Origin: Pseudomonas frederiksbergensis
GTDB lineage: Bacteria; Pseudomonadota; Gammaproteobacteria; Pseudomonadales; Pseudomonadaceae
NCBI RefSeq assembly: GCF_003732705.1
Contig: NZ_MOBR01000045.1
Coordinates: 1-64,000, forward strand
Direction: 5' to 3'
Length of the DNA stretch: 64,000 nucleotides
The notes under the pieces are model-generated. The model ran no database searches. It had not been told where the DNA came from and saw nothing but the letters and a program-made list of their open reading frames with translations. A program made the translations under genes and the position numbers. Below, piece by piece: positions 45,496-55,239 of the stretch (position 1 is its first letter; each line of letters opens with the position of its first letter).

Positions 45496-45813
45496 TCAGC
45501 TTGTACTAAATGTATGTTCGCATGCGTTGCATTTGTAATTGTCTAAGATGTATTCATCTACGGCTTTCCCTGCCACTGCTCCCGCAGTAGCACCTACTGC
45601 CAAGCCACCTAAAAAACCGATTACACCGCCAACGAGCGTCCCAACCCCAGGAAACAGTGCGCTTCCTATCGCGGCACCAGCAGCGGCGCCTTCGCCCCCG
45701 CCTGCTACTGCTCCTATCCCACCTGCTACTGCTCCAACCCCTCCTGCGACTTTCGTCCCAATATTTCTTTTTTGTGTTTTATCAGAACCACAACTTGGGC
45801 ATGTGACTGGCAT
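45496..45813 (-). CDS. Zinc-ribbon/glycine-zipper protein
   Basis: A 105-residue protein. The N-terminus has CPSCGSDK and the C-terminus CNACEHTF, a split zinc-ribbon-like pair. In between is a long glycine-zipper region (GAVAGGIGAVAGGGEGAAAGAAIG...), which would form membrane or coiled packed helices. A combination of this kind is seen in small bacterial membrane-associated proteins of unknown function. No operon partner. Confidence 0.6.
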   Translation of the reverse strand: MPVTCPSCGSDKTQKRNIGTKVAGGVGAVAGGIGAVAGGGEGAAAGAAIGSALFPGVGTLVGGVIGFLGGLAVGATAGAVAGKAVDEYILDNYKCNACEHTFSTS

Positions 45814-46180
45814 GTGACTTCCTTGGCGATTTAGTTTTTCGTTGGTTGCGAGGGACAGACAGTTCTACGTGCAGATAAGTGAACGCCAGATGAAGCCGAT
45901 CGAACAGCAGCATGATGCCCCCAAGAATGAAGATCAGGTCTTCAGTTTCGGGTCCCATCTCTCGACATCATCCAAAGTGATCCGCTGATGATTTTCTCTT
46001 GCCCACTAGTGATATAGGCTACTATTTCGCCATTATAGTGTCTACGGGCCGCTCTTGGCCGTGGGCTGCCTTCCGCGAAGGGCAGCTCTGGGGCGAAATC
46101 GGTCGTTCACCAGTAGTTGCGATTAACCGATAGTTGCCCCGCACGCTACCACTGTCATCATTCTTGAAGAAGGACCAGAA
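45814..46180. other. Intergenic region
   Basis: About 367 bases without a gene. Near 46050-46095 is a GGGCTGCCTTCCGCGAAGGGCAGC element of the degenerate inverted-repeat family also seen at 44.6 and 51.5 kb. Confidence 0.4.
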
Positions 46181-46381
46181 GTGCTTATTAATATTCTAGA
46201 CCTTCTTGAATTGCTCAGAATTTTCGAACTCTGGGATGTGTGGAAGGACGCCAGGGACGCTACTGAAGGGACCCGACTCTACCGCTGGAGGTATGTCGTT
46301 CAGGGCCTCGTTCTTCTGATCGTGCTCCCCGTGGTGCTCCTGCTACCGATGTGGTTCGTATTTTTGCTCTGGAAGACATGA
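46181..46381 (+). CDS. Small membrane protein
   Basis: A 66-residue protein starting with GTG, AAGGAC upstream. A hydrophobic helix spans about residues 41-65 (VQGLVLLIVLPVVLLLPMWFVF). No family is recognised; real coding is plausible but not certain. Confidence 0.45.
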   Translation: MLINILDLLELLRIFELWDVWKDARDATEGTRLYRWRYVVQGLVLLIVLPVVLLLPMWFVFLLWKT

Positions 46382-46746
46382 CGTTTGCTGTGGCTCATTT
46401 CGCTGACGGTATGGAAAACCTCCTCTCCTGCACCAACGTCAGCTATTGGCTAGAAGCAGCACTTGGATCGAACGTCCGTATATGGACTCCCCCTCATTGC
46501 AAGCCCCGTTGCTCTGGCGCCCGTGCCGACTGCACACGTATATTCGGCCTCTAAATACGGCATCGTTTCGATGCAGGGCCATGATGGGCTATTCGCGCGC
46601 CGGCTCCCGATCGCTTTTTCGTGCTTTTCGCACTTGGACATTCGAGGGTTTTGCCGACGCCGGTTCGACCGGTTTGCCATCGTTCAGGTTGCTTCGCAAT
46701 CGTGGTTAAGAGTTGTTTCTCTTGTAGAACACGTCGGGTAAATAGA
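46382..46746. other. Region downstream of the IS110 transposase
   Basis: About 365 bases without a supported gene. It contains a weak reading on the plus strand that I do not call. In IS110/IS1111 elements one flank of the transposase encodes a bridge RNA; that RNA could lie here or upstream of the gene. Confidence 0.35.
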
Positions 46747-47778
46747 TCAGGCCGCTGCCTGATTCGGTTGGTAATCAGTGCCGTGACGCAGCATCGCCCA
46801 AGCCATGCGTGCAGTTTTGTTGGCCAGCGCAATAGCGGCCACATTGGGATGCGATCGTTCGGCTAAACGAACGGCCCACTGGCTGAGCCGATCCTCTTTG
46901 GATTTGGCTGTGCGTAGCGCCGAGCGTGCGCCATGCACCATCAATGTTCGCAGATACGTATCACCGCGCTTGCTGATACCGAGTAGTCGATCCTTACCAC
47001 CAGAACTGTGTTGCCTCGGTGTCAGTCCCAGCGAGGCGGCAAACTGTCGGCCATTGGCAAACTGACGGGCATCACCGAGAGCGACGACGAGTGCTGTGGC
47101 GATCATTGGGCCGACACCGCGCAGCTGCTGAAGGCGAACGGCGGACGGCTCGTTTGTCGCGATCGCAGTGATCTCGCCGTCGAGCTGTCAAACACGCCCA
47201 TCCAGCGCACGAAGGTCGTCCCACAAACCATCCAGCAGACGACGAAAGCGTGCCGTCAAACCGTTATCCGCATCCCCTAGCCAGCACGGTATTGCACGAC
47301 GCAGCATCAGCAATTCCTTCGGTGCAACGAGACCGTACTCGGCGACCAGCCCGCGGATCTGATTGGCTTTGGCCGTCCGCTGTTCGATTAAGCCGGCCCG
47401 GATGCGATGCGTCGCCTGGATATCCTGTTGTTCGATGGTCTTGATGGCGACGAAGCGCATGCTGGGACGGCTCATCGCTTCACAGATCGCCTCGGCATCG
47501 TTCGCGTCGTTCTTGTTGCTCTTGACGTACGGTTTGACGAACTGCGGCGCGACCAGCTTGACTCGAAATCCGTGGGCTTGTAGCTGCCGAGCCCAGTGAT
47601 GCGCACCGCCACAACTCTCCATCCCGATCTCACAGCCAGGTTCGATCTTTTCCAACACCGTTTGCAGCCAGCGATCACGCGGTAGGCGCTGCCGCCAGAC
47701 GGGTAGCTCATGACAATCCACGCCGTGGATCTGAAACACGTTCTTGGCCAGGTCGACCCCAATTCGCATAAGCTTCAT
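46747..47778 (-). pseudogene. IS110-family transposase with in-frame stop
   Basis: Reading from ATG at 47778 (AAGGAG seven bases upstream) gives the DEDD RuvC-like catalytic domain (MKLMRIGVDLAKNVFQIHG..., NDANDAEAICEAM) and the C-terminal transposase-20-like region (GVGPMIATALVVALGDARQF..., SLGLTPRQHSSGGKDRLLGI). A TGA at 47188-47190 interrupts the reading, which continues in the same frame on both sides (RVxQLDGEI...). A single base change explains it, so it is probably a recent pseudogene or read-through form. IS ends are not certain. Confidence 0.85.
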
Positions 47779-47857
47779 GTGTGGACTCCTTCTCACCGTT
47801 GACTGTGGTTCGCACTTTCAGTCTGGCACTCAAGATGCCGAAGTGAGGAGGAGTCCA
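47776..47857 (-). promoter_or_regulatory. Hairpin sequestering the transposase ribosome-binding site
   Basis: On the minus strand TGGACTCCTCCTCAC (47857-47843) can pair with GTGAGAAGGAGTCCA (47796-47782) over 14 of 15 positions; the second arm contains the AAGGAG of the transposase. Transcripts entering from outside would form this stem and block translation, as IS10 and IS50 do. Confidence 0.45.
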
Positions 47858-47950
47858 TCCCATTGCTTTTGGCTGTGGATTCAACCGGTCGATGCGACAG
47901 ATTGGCTAAATCTTTCAGCGGGTGTTTTGTAGTTCAGACTTTTCCTTAAG

Positions 47951-50900
47951 TCAAAGACTGCTGTCTATAGCAGAAGCGATGGTATCCAGTAGCGGATGAG
48001 ATTTGATCTGGTCAGGATCGTCCATTAGATACTTCAGGAGTTCCTGGCTTGGTAGCGTTTCCCACTCCGAAACCGAGATTCGCTCAATCAGCGACTCACT
48101 GTCCTCCAGAAGCTTCTTCAGCGGTTGACTTTCATCGGTGTGGATAAGAGCCGCGATTCGGCGGGCGAGGGCATAGAGCCAGAGGTTGACCTCATGCGCA
48201 CGGATGAACGATGTCCAATCGACCTGCGCGCTCAGCGGCTGGCGAATAGTCCGAGCAAGATTATTAAAGATCTTGGAGAGCTCACCTACGAGGTACTGCC
48301 GATCTGCTGGCGCAAGGTGTGCGCTCAACGTAGCGAGCTCGTCGGTGAAGGCTCCATCCCCATCAAACTTGAAGTAAAGCGAACCGCCTTTGAGCGCAGA
48401 TTTCCACTGGGTGGTGAGGTCCCCCAGCCACTCGCGTGACACTTGTGCAACGTCGACGACCTTTAGCCCAAGCATCGGGATCAGAATTGACTCCAGGATC
48501 CAGGGCGTGAAGTGATGGAGCCTTCCGAGGCGACCACGTACAGGTTGGAGGATGTCTTTCAGCTGTACGTCGCTGAGCGGACTCTCGATCGAGGCAGTCA
48601 GCCTGTTAACTAAATGAAGCTTGGCAGAGGAATCGACATAGTTGGCCTCATTGATCAGCCAGCATAACGTGGATTGCCGATCCCCGGATTGGAGCATGTC
48701 GAGCATACCAAGGGCATCGACCGTGAAGGTGCTGGCGTTGAGCGCACCCTTGAAAGCATGGACGCCTACCCAGACCGGGATATTTGCTTTACATCTCAAG
48801 AGTGCACTGATTTGCGACGGATCCTTATCGAATTCAAGCGACAGGCAAATGAGCCGCAGAGCCTGGTCGACTAACGCACGCCTGCGAAGGTTTTCATTCA
48901 TTGGACTGGAGCATTCCTGATCCAGCCAATTGACAAGTGCTTGGGGCGCCTTCCACCACAGGATCTTGATGGCGTAGTAATCGCTCCAAGCGATATCGGT
49001 GGTTGAATGTCCAAACACTCGTTCCGGATGGTCGTTGGAGAGTAATAGTTCTTTGAGGTTTTTGCGTTGATAGTAATCAATGTCCAAATAGCTTTTTTTG
49101 ACCTTTGGCGCCAACGCGTCTTGCCGCGTTGAGCTCAGGTGCGCGAGAAGGTCGCTCGTCAGTGGATCCGGCAGTGACGTCTGGCCATCGTTGTAAAGGT
49201 GACCGGCATGTGAATGAGCCAATACAAAGCCTGCGGCGTCCCATGCTGAGTGGACGTCTGGGAGCAAAAAACCATCGCTCCAGAATTTCGTTGGAATGTC
49301 CTCGAAACGTTTTGGGGCGAGCTTGCCTTCTTCTAGGTTCCCCTTGGCTTGCATCAGATCGTGCAATTCTGATCCTGAGCGACCGGCCAGCTCTGGATCG
49401 TCCAACCACCATGCAAGGACATCTCCTGACCGTTTGTGATCCGTGAAGGACGAGCGGTGACTTAGCAGTATTGGATCGTTTTCTTCCTTCGGGCTTTCAG
49501 TGCTGGAATCAAAAATGAGCTTTGCAGTGGGCGCTTTCTTGCCGTCCGTGTGCAGAGTGCTTTGGATGATACGGTCCGCTAATACGAAGACGTTCGGTAA
49601 CACGTCAAGCGGGATTGGGGTGGCCAGAAGCGGATGTTCAATGTTGGCTCGCTGTATAGAGTTGGACAAGTGGTAGCCGGCAATAGGTCTTCCATTAGCC
49701 GCTCGGATTAGGATCATCCGGTCGTGAAGTTTACTTTCCGGTACAGCAAGTACCCTCAGCTGGACGTTACCGTAGTAGCCCTTACCCCAAGCAGCACAGC
49801 TCGCCAGCAACTTCTGGATGCGGTTTGGCTCACCTGGAGCAGCCTTGGAGTCTTCAGTGGACAGTTTTTCGGTCGTGATGATGAGATACTCGCTGGTCGC
49901 AGTGCCAAGCGTGTTGAGCAGGTCGATGCCCGCGTTTTCCATGTACGGATCGATCCAAGCAACCTGAGCGTCATGGTGCTGCTCCAAGATCTTTCGCAGC
50001 CAATCGGTCAACTGCAGGCGGCTCGTTCCGCCACTCACCGACAGTGTCTGGAAAAAGCGTCCGTTGGAGGGCTTAGGCAACAGCGAACCTACATTGTCCT
50101 CGATCAGCCGATTCTGAGTGACCCAAGGATCATCGGCGTGCCCGCCGATTTCGGAGCGGTTGGGCCGGTGAGCTCGGCCAATACGGCCCGCTGCTTCAAG
50201 CTTGGTTTTCTCCTTGTGTGGTACCTGCTTCGCGAGCCAATCCATACGACCGGTTGAGTGAATGGATTCGACGACGTGCATATTCATGTTCACGCTGCGA
50301 ATGAAATAGGAGCCAGTCTGTAGCACTAGGTTCGATTCCCCGCCGTCAGCACCGACGGCGTAAATTTCCAGGCTGTACGCGGTAGCTACTTGGTTCTTGA
50401 AGGTATCGATGGCAAAGATATGGTCTACGGGATACTCAACATCCCTAGGCAGGCGAGTGATGTACGACATTTGCGAGGCACCGTCGCTGTAGGAGTTCAC
50501 TACCACCAAAAGCTCCGCAGGATCCCGCGTTAGCGGCTCGAACAGTTTCAGCGAAGAGTTTTTCCCTTTGAGCTCCAGCTTGAATTTCAGACGTTCGTTC
50601 TTGGTCAGACCGGGCACACAGACGAACTCGAAATCCCCAAGACGCCAAGCGTCCAAGGTACCGAACTCCATGCCCGTATCGGCGTCCAGCGCGTCACACG
50701 CGGCCCTGGCAAGCTTAGTCTCAAACTCTTCAGCGGCAGCAAAAAGCAATGGTTTGCTCGGCGATGAGACAGCGCCAGTATTGGCACTAGCAAGGCTCGT
50801 CGGACTCAACCGTTTGATGTGGTAAAAATACAAGTCATGTGATGGAAAATGCATCACTGGCCGAGCAGTGGGTTTGCCGCCAAAGTTGACGTCTAGGACG

Positions 50901-51259
50901 TGTCCAACCAGTTTCGCATCTAGCTCGATATCCGCCCGGAGACTCGCTTCCCGAAGAGAAGCACCATCGAGGAAGCTTCGGACGAAAGCCTTTAGCTTGT
51001 CGGCCGACGTATGTAGCGTCAGTGCGTGAGTTTTTACGGTGCTATTCGCGCCAAGAGGGGTCCTGCTGCTGGTCGTACCCGTCCATTTATCTGTACAGAA
51101 GGTACCTGGCAGAGAGCGTCCGTATAGAAATTTGACCTCGGTCGTGTTCTCGCGCTCGACCTCCAGTACCCACAGTTGAGTGGCGCTGAGAATGTCGGTG
51201 TCTCCGAAGAGATCGTGTAGCCTAAAGTCAGATGCTAAGGACTCGAAGTTGATAGTCAT
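47951..51259 (-). CDS. Large protein with a PLD-like motif (VPA1262-like)
   Basis: A 1,102-residue protein; the start at 51259 has AGGAAG upstream, and a longer reading to 51427 is unsupported. Near residues 500-640 it has a degenerate phospholipase-D motif (KLHDRMILIR then YHLSNSIQ), suggesting a PLD-like nuclease or ATP-independent module. The N-terminal region reads like the family annotated as VPA1262; this name is from memory and not verified. The rest is unrecognised, with no helicase or kinase motif found. It may be a defence protein by context. Confidence 0.6.
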   Translation of the reverse strand: MTINFESLASDFRLHDLFGDTDILSATQLWVLEVERENTTEVKFLYGRSLPGTFCTDKWTGTTSSRTPLGANSTVKTHALTLHTSADKLKAFVRSFLDGASLREASLRADIELDAKLVGHVLDVNFGGKPTARPVMHFPSHDLYFYHIKRLSPTSLASANTGAVSSPSKPLLFAAAEEFETKLARAACDALDADTGMEFGTLDAWRLGDFEFVCVPGLTKNERLKFKLELKGKNSSLKLFEPLTRDPAELLVVVNSYSDGASQMSYITRLPRDVEYPVDHIFAIDTFKNQVATAYSLEIYAVGADGGESNLVLQTGSYFIRSVNMNMHVVESIHSTGRMDWLAKQVPHKEKTKLEAAGRIGRAHRPNRSEIGGHADDPWVTQNRLIEDNVGSLLPKPSNGRFFQTLSVSGGTSRLQLTDWLRKILEQHHDAQVAWIDPYMENAGIDLLNTLGTATSEYLIITTEKLSTEDSKAAPGEPNRIQKLLASCAAWGKGYYGNVQLRVLAVPESKLHDRMILIRAANGRPIAGYHLSNSIQRANIEHPLLATPIPLDVLPNVFVLADRIIQSTLHTDGKKAPTAKLIFDSSTESPKEENDPILLSHRSSFTDHKRSGDVLAWWLDDPELAGRSGSELHDLMQAKGNLEEGKLAPKRFEDIPTKFWSDGFLLPDVHSAWDAAGFVLAHSHAGHLYNDGQTSLPDPLTSDLLAHLSSTRQDALAPKVKKSYLDIDYYQRKNLKELLLSNDHPERVFGHSTTDIAWSDYYAIKILWWKAPQALVNWLDQECSSPMNENLRRRALVDQALRLICLSLEFDKDPSQISALLRCKANIPVWVGVHAFKGALNASTFTVDALGMLDMLQSGDRQSTLCWLINEANYVDSSAKLHLVNRLTASIESPLSDVQLKDILQPVRGRLGRLHHFTPWILESILIPMLGLKVVDVAQVSREWLGDLTTQWKSALKGGSLYFKFDGDGAFTDELATLSAHLAPADRQYLVGELSKIFNNLARTIRQPLSAQVDWTSFIRAHEVNLWLYALARRIAALIHTDESQPLKKLLEDSESLIERISVSEWETLPSQELLKYLMDDPDQIKSHPLLDTIASAIDSSL

Positions 51260-51683
51260 CTTACTTCCTTTTAGTGAGAGGCAAGGTAGCCACCGGCCAG
51301 CCTTCATCGGAGCTAAGAACTGAGCGTTGAGCAGATTTATAAGGTGGAGGGTAGATACCGCTAGGCTAGAGCGCATACGAAATTGCGGAAGCGGGAGTAC
51401 CTTCCACCAGCATAGTGAATAAGGCAAATAGAGATCGGAAGCACGGACTGCGAAGATTCGTTGGCCGAGATAGTCACTAGTGAGAGTCGGCTTTGGGTCA
51501 AACCCAACATTCTCGATTGTTTGCTTCTGGCCGGTTGCTGACTGCCGACTACTGACTGCGACGAAGAGCGGCTTCGTACCTTGGAGCGAAACGACCGTAT
51601 TAATTGTCCACTAGATAAACGCTAGAGAAGCGCGCAAAGTTCGGTCGCGCGGGACTATCAATTAAACTAGTCACTCAAAACAA
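51260..51683. other. Intergenic region with degenerate repeat
   Basis: About 424 bases without a supported gene. It contains the diverged GGTTGCTGACTGCCGACTACTG... element near 51531-51570 from the dispersed family also seen at 44.6 and 46.1 kb. Confidence 0.4.
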
Positions 51684-52130
51684 TTAGTGTTGGTAGTAAA
51701 GCTCTTGAGCCTCATCTCTCAATCGCATCGATTTTTCGTGATTGGTTTCGCTTCCCTCGTCTTTGATCACCGTCACGCCTGGGATTTTCGGTTTCAGGCT
51801 GTCGAGGTACTCCTCCTGCGCCCTTAGGCGCCGCTTGATATGAGCATCCGCTGTATTTTCATTGGCGGAGTCCCGGACTACAGTCGGCGAGTTATGAGGC
51901 GAATCCCGATCCGCGCCTTGGGTTTTCGGTTGTCCAAATGATGATGGTTTTATGGGCTGGCCCATGTTGTTGATTTTCAGCTCTTGTAGTTCTGCGCTTC
52001 CGCTTGCGGTCCCGCACCCGGAGTTCGAGAAAATCACACGACCATCTGAGGTGGTGCATTTGTACACATCCGCAGCTTGGACAATGGTGATGCAAAGGGC
52101 CGCGAGTGCCAAGTACAAAGTCCATTTCAT
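51684..52130 (-). CDS. DUF4124-like exported protein
   Basis: A 148-residue protein with a Sec signal peptide (MKWTLYLALAALCITIVQA). The mature N-terminus (DVYKCTTSDGRVIFSNSGC) is the DUF4124 signature, a small periplasmic domain with a disulfide. The C-terminal half is charged and helical (IKRRLRAQEEYLDSLKP). The start is chosen at 52130 for the signal peptide; GGGGGT is upstream. Confidence 0.75.
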   Translation of the reverse strand: MKWTLYLALAALCITIVQAADVYKCTTSDGRVIFSNSGCGTASGSAELQELKINNMGQPIKPSSFGQPKTQGADRDSPHNSPTVVRDSANENTADAHIKRRLRAQEEYLDSLKPKIPGVTVIKDEGSETNHEKSMRLRDEAQELYYQH

Positions 52131-52390
52131 AATGCAACCCCCAAGAAGGCTGGACGACACCGCAAACCGCTGTGACGCTTCCCCTCTCTGAACTTAATCG
52201 TAAAAAAGTACAGTGGTATTGATGATAGCCGTAATGGTCAACATTGCTGCCGGACGTGTGCTTTTTATCGGAAAGGGAGAGAAGGCTTTCGAAGAAGGCC
52301 CCCTTGGCTGGAAGCTGTTTGTCAGTGGGCTGCAATCTCCCCATAGGGGACATTGCAGATCTGGAATGAAAGTTTTTTTGGACGGGTGGT

Positions 52391-52600
52391 CTAGGTGGTG
52401 TGACCAAATTTTTTGCAGATGGCGTCCAAGTCATCCCACGGGTTACGTAGTTGTCCTGCGTACCCACAGCCGGGCGAATGCACAAACGCTGCACTACGAT
52501 CAATCTCTTGCTGCAGTGCTTGGCAGGTTCTGCAAGACACCACGCTGTTAGAGATTCGCCAGCGGCCATTCCAATCAATCAGATCATCGTTCGTCGTCAT
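52391..52600 (-). CDS. Small Cys-rich protein, probably zinc-binding
   Basis: A 69-residue protein. The Cys pair in VSCRTCQALQ and the later His and Cys (AFVHSPGCGYAG), followed by PWDDLDAIC, resemble a small zinc-binding protein common in Pseudomonas mobile elements. The start lacks a strong ribosome-binding site. No name is known. Confidence 0.5.
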   Translation of the reverse strand: MTTNDDLIDWNGRWRISNSVVSCRTCQALQQEIDRSAAFVHSPGCGYAGQLRNPWDDLDAICKKFGHTT

Positions 52601-52943
52601 AGATCAACGTCCCAGTTCTTCAGATTCATACTAGGTTGATTGCCCCGCGTAGAGGAGGTTCCAGACGCTCGTGCGCAAGGGTATGGAGTATTCGGAGCCC
52701 ATTACTCTAGAAGTGAAGTCATCTACATCTTTTGTGGCGACAGGCCATGTTCGCCCCATGATGGTCGCTCTTCATGGGTCGACAGGAGCGCAGCTCATTG
52801 AACTGGTTGGCGTTCGGGCTTGGCTACGAGTCGGGGCAATTCTCCAAGAGCTTTGCGGACGGTCACGAGCGTAATTTGGTTGTTTGCTTTGGTGGCAGGG
52901 TGCCACAATGGTTTTTTAGTTGCGTCATGATCAGGTGGATCAC
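52601..52943. other. Intergenic region before the GGDEF gene
   Basis: About 343 bases holding the GGDEF promoter. Readings at 52671-52874 and 52774-52986 in two frames are not convincing as proteins and are not called. Confidence 0.4.
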
Positions 52944-54071
52944 ATGGATGGCCCAGGATCTCGGAATGACCAAGATTTTTTCATAGCTGAGCAGGTGCGA
53001 ACTGACCGATTGCATCAACTATTTCGCCAATCAGTTTCTGCGGTTTTTGGTAGTTACCTCGCTGCCATCATGCTGTGTTGGCTGTGTTGGGATCGTTTTG
53101 AACACAGCGTTGTTCTTTGGTGGTTGGTCATACTGACCGGATCGACGCTGTTGCGCATCTCGATGTTTGTTGCCTATTTTCGCAGCAACGAAAGTGAATG
53201 TACGCCTCAACGCTGGGAGCGAAAATACTGGAGCACGCTCGTGTTATCCGCCAGCATCTGGGGGGGAGGCGCATTCGTTGTCATGCCAGCAGACGATCTT
53301 TTGTCGCAGGCGTTGGTCATGCTCTTTACTGTCGGGATGTCTGTCAGCGCGGTGTCCTGCTACTCGGCCTACCGCTATATGACACTAGTGTCCGTTGGCC
53401 TGGTTCTGTTGCCGTGCACCGCCTGGCTGCTGTTTCAATCGTCCACGATTCAAGTCGGCATGGCACTCTCGGTTTTGGTGTTCGCGTCATTTGTTGCCCG
53501 CGCGACACGAAAAATGTCCGAGGCAATGGAAACCGCCTTTCGTCTAACCCGTGAAATGGAACAGGCGAACAGAATTTCAACCCGTGCAGCACAAACCGAT
53601 GAACTGACCGGCCTGAAGAGTCGACGAGCTTTTTTCGAGCATGCTCAGCAGCTCTACAACGAATGTAAAACCAACCGGTTAGGGTTGTGCGCCGTAATGT
53701 TGGACATGGATCACTTCAAGCATATCAACGACACCTACGGCCATCAGGTTGGGGATCAGGTTTTGCGCCAAATGGGTGTGGTCATCAGTTCATCCTTTCG
53801 TGCAATGGATATCCACGGCCGGTTAGGTGGAGAAGAATTCGCAGTTCTGCTCCCGGACACCTCCATTGAGGTCGCCGTTAAGATTGCAGAACAGCTCATC
53901 CAGACAATTGCTGGATTGATGATCGAGCCTGTTCACTGCATAACAGCCAGCCTCGGCGTAGCGTCAACGGATGCCGGTAATAAAGATCTGCACAGCTTGA
54001 TGAACAATGCTGATAAAGCACTGTATCGAGCTAAGGCGCTAGGGCGTAATCAAGTCGCTGTTGCTCAGTAG
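52944..54071 (+). CDS. Membrane-bound diguanylate cyclase
   Basis: A 375-residue protein. The start is taken as ATG 52944, with AGGTGG upstream; a TTG reading at 52920 is less likely. Several transmembrane helices cover about residues 30-190, forming a sensor input. The C-terminal GGDEF domain has the GGEEF variant (RLGGEEFAVLLPD), which retains catalytic use; no RxxD inhibitory site is obvious before it. It would make c-di-GMP in response to an unknown membrane signal. Confidence 0.88.
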   Translation: MDGPGSRNDQDFFIAEQVRTDRLHQLFRQSVSAVFGSYLAAIMLCWLCWDRFEHSVVLWWLVILTGSTLLRISMFVAYFRSNESECTPQRWERKYWSTLVLSASIWGGGAFVVMPADDLLSQALVMLFTVGMSVSAVSCYSAYRYMTLVSVGLVLLPCTAWLLFQSSTIQVGMALSVLVFASFVARATRKMSEAMETAFRLTREMEQANRISTRAAQTDELTGLKSRRAFFEHAQQLYNECKTNRLGLCAVMLDMDHFKHINDTYGHQVGDQVLRQMGVVISSSFRAMDIHGRLGGEEFAVLLPDTSIEVAVKIAEQLIQTIAGLMIEPVHCITASLGVASTDAGNKDLHSLMNNADKALYRAKALGRNQVAVAQ

Positions 54072-54591
54072 ATTTGGCTTCTGGCCGAAACCTTCATCCG
54101 TAGCAGGCGGCTTTTGAGCCAAAGCAGATGGTCAGATGCGAAGCGTCAACTAATGACAAATGGGTTCACTTAAAAGCAGAAATGCATCTTATTTACCGTC
54201 TGCTGGAGTAATTGTATCAATCCTTTTTTACAAACAACACCGTCCTTCCAAGCTCGAACTGCAAAGTCGGCTTTGGGGTGTGTGCGGTAGGTAGAGCGAT
54301 TTTGGTTTCCAGCCTTACTACCTATTGACGAGTTTGACGCAACTAAGACTCAGATGATGTTGTTTTCATCAGCACGGCAGGCAGCGGGCGAGCAATTATT
54401 TGTAGCTGCCAAGCGTAAGAAGCCAGCGTACGAGACATGATCAGCGTGAGATGCTATAGCCCCTAGGTAATTGGCATTCCCAGCGTTCACGCTGGACCGG
54501 AACCAAAAGTTCGTGTTTTTTCTGTCGGAATGCATTCACTCTGCTAGTGATCAGCTACAGTTGAAAGGTCATTTACAGGGAGTGCTCGACA
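54072..54591. other. Intergenic region
   Basis: About 520 bases without a supported gene. It contains a variant of the repeat relic near 54080-54110 and AT-rich stretches. Confidence 0.4.
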
Positions 54592-54861
54592 ATGGCGTGT
54601 CTCATCTGTGGATCTATGGCGATAGAGTTACAGTTAATTTCGCCTAGCCACTTTGTGGAAGTAGATTGTCCAGCTTGCGGGTACTACGGCATTCCAAAAC
54701 AAATGATTGAGCAGATGTTGAAGCAAAAACAAAAACTGCATATTGCAAGCACCAGGGCTTACTTAGCGATGCGAGCTGAAAACAAGCAGAGTCCTTGGAT
54801 AACTCCCGTTGATATCAGTATTCATCAACTTTTCGTCATTTCGCCGTTCGATATTGGCTGA
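54592..54861 (+). CDS. Small zinc-ribbon protein
   Basis: An 89-residue protein. Two Cys pairs (MACLICGS; VDCPACGYYG) form a likely zinc ribbon; the C-terminal part is hydrophilic helix then hydrophobic. ACAGGGAG lies upstream. No family is recognised. Confidence 0.55.
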   Translation: MACLICGSMAIELQLISPSHFVEVDCPACGYYGIPKQMIEQMLKQKQKLHIASTRAYLAMRAENKQSPWITPVDISIHQLFVISPFDIG

Positions 54862-54941
54862 GCCATCATGCACTCTATTTCAAAGTGTCTTCGATCTTGC
54901 CTTTTTCAGTAAAGGTGCGCACAGCAGATTACGATAGGTAG

Positions 54942-55130
54942 GTAAGATTAAATAAATCTGCTGCTCGTGGAGAGGGGTCGTTTGATGGCCCATACTTTTT
55001 CTGGCAATGGATTCGTTCTGATCAGGATGAAGTTAATAGATTTGAAATTTCTATATCGTTAACTAATTTTTTAGGGGCGTTCGCTCGAGACACAATGAAG
55101 ATGCTGTTAGAGGGTCAAAATTCGAGGTGA
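54942..55130 (+). pseudogene. Coding remnant without a start
   Basis: An open reading of 62 codons to TGA at 55128, reading SFDGPYFFWQWIRSDQDEVNRF... No start codon is in frame before the preceding stop except the late ATG. The amino-acid pattern is protein-like, so this may be a decayed gene. Confidence 0.25.
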
Positions 55131-55239
55131 AAAATTTTCATCGCTTCTTATGAGCTATAGGCAAAACAGTTTTGTTGAATACCGTATTCCCCCTGCCGAG
55201 GTGGCGGCTGAACTTAGTAATTCTTTTTGTAACTCGAAA

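Noticed and set aside
46446..46709. Arginine/serine-rich reading near the IS110 end
   Set aside because: Composition is typical of spurious antisense-like reading, and there is no ribosome-binding site.
52671..52986. Two overlapping readings upstream of the GGDEF gene
   Set aside because: Frames disagree, no good start, no protein-like pattern.
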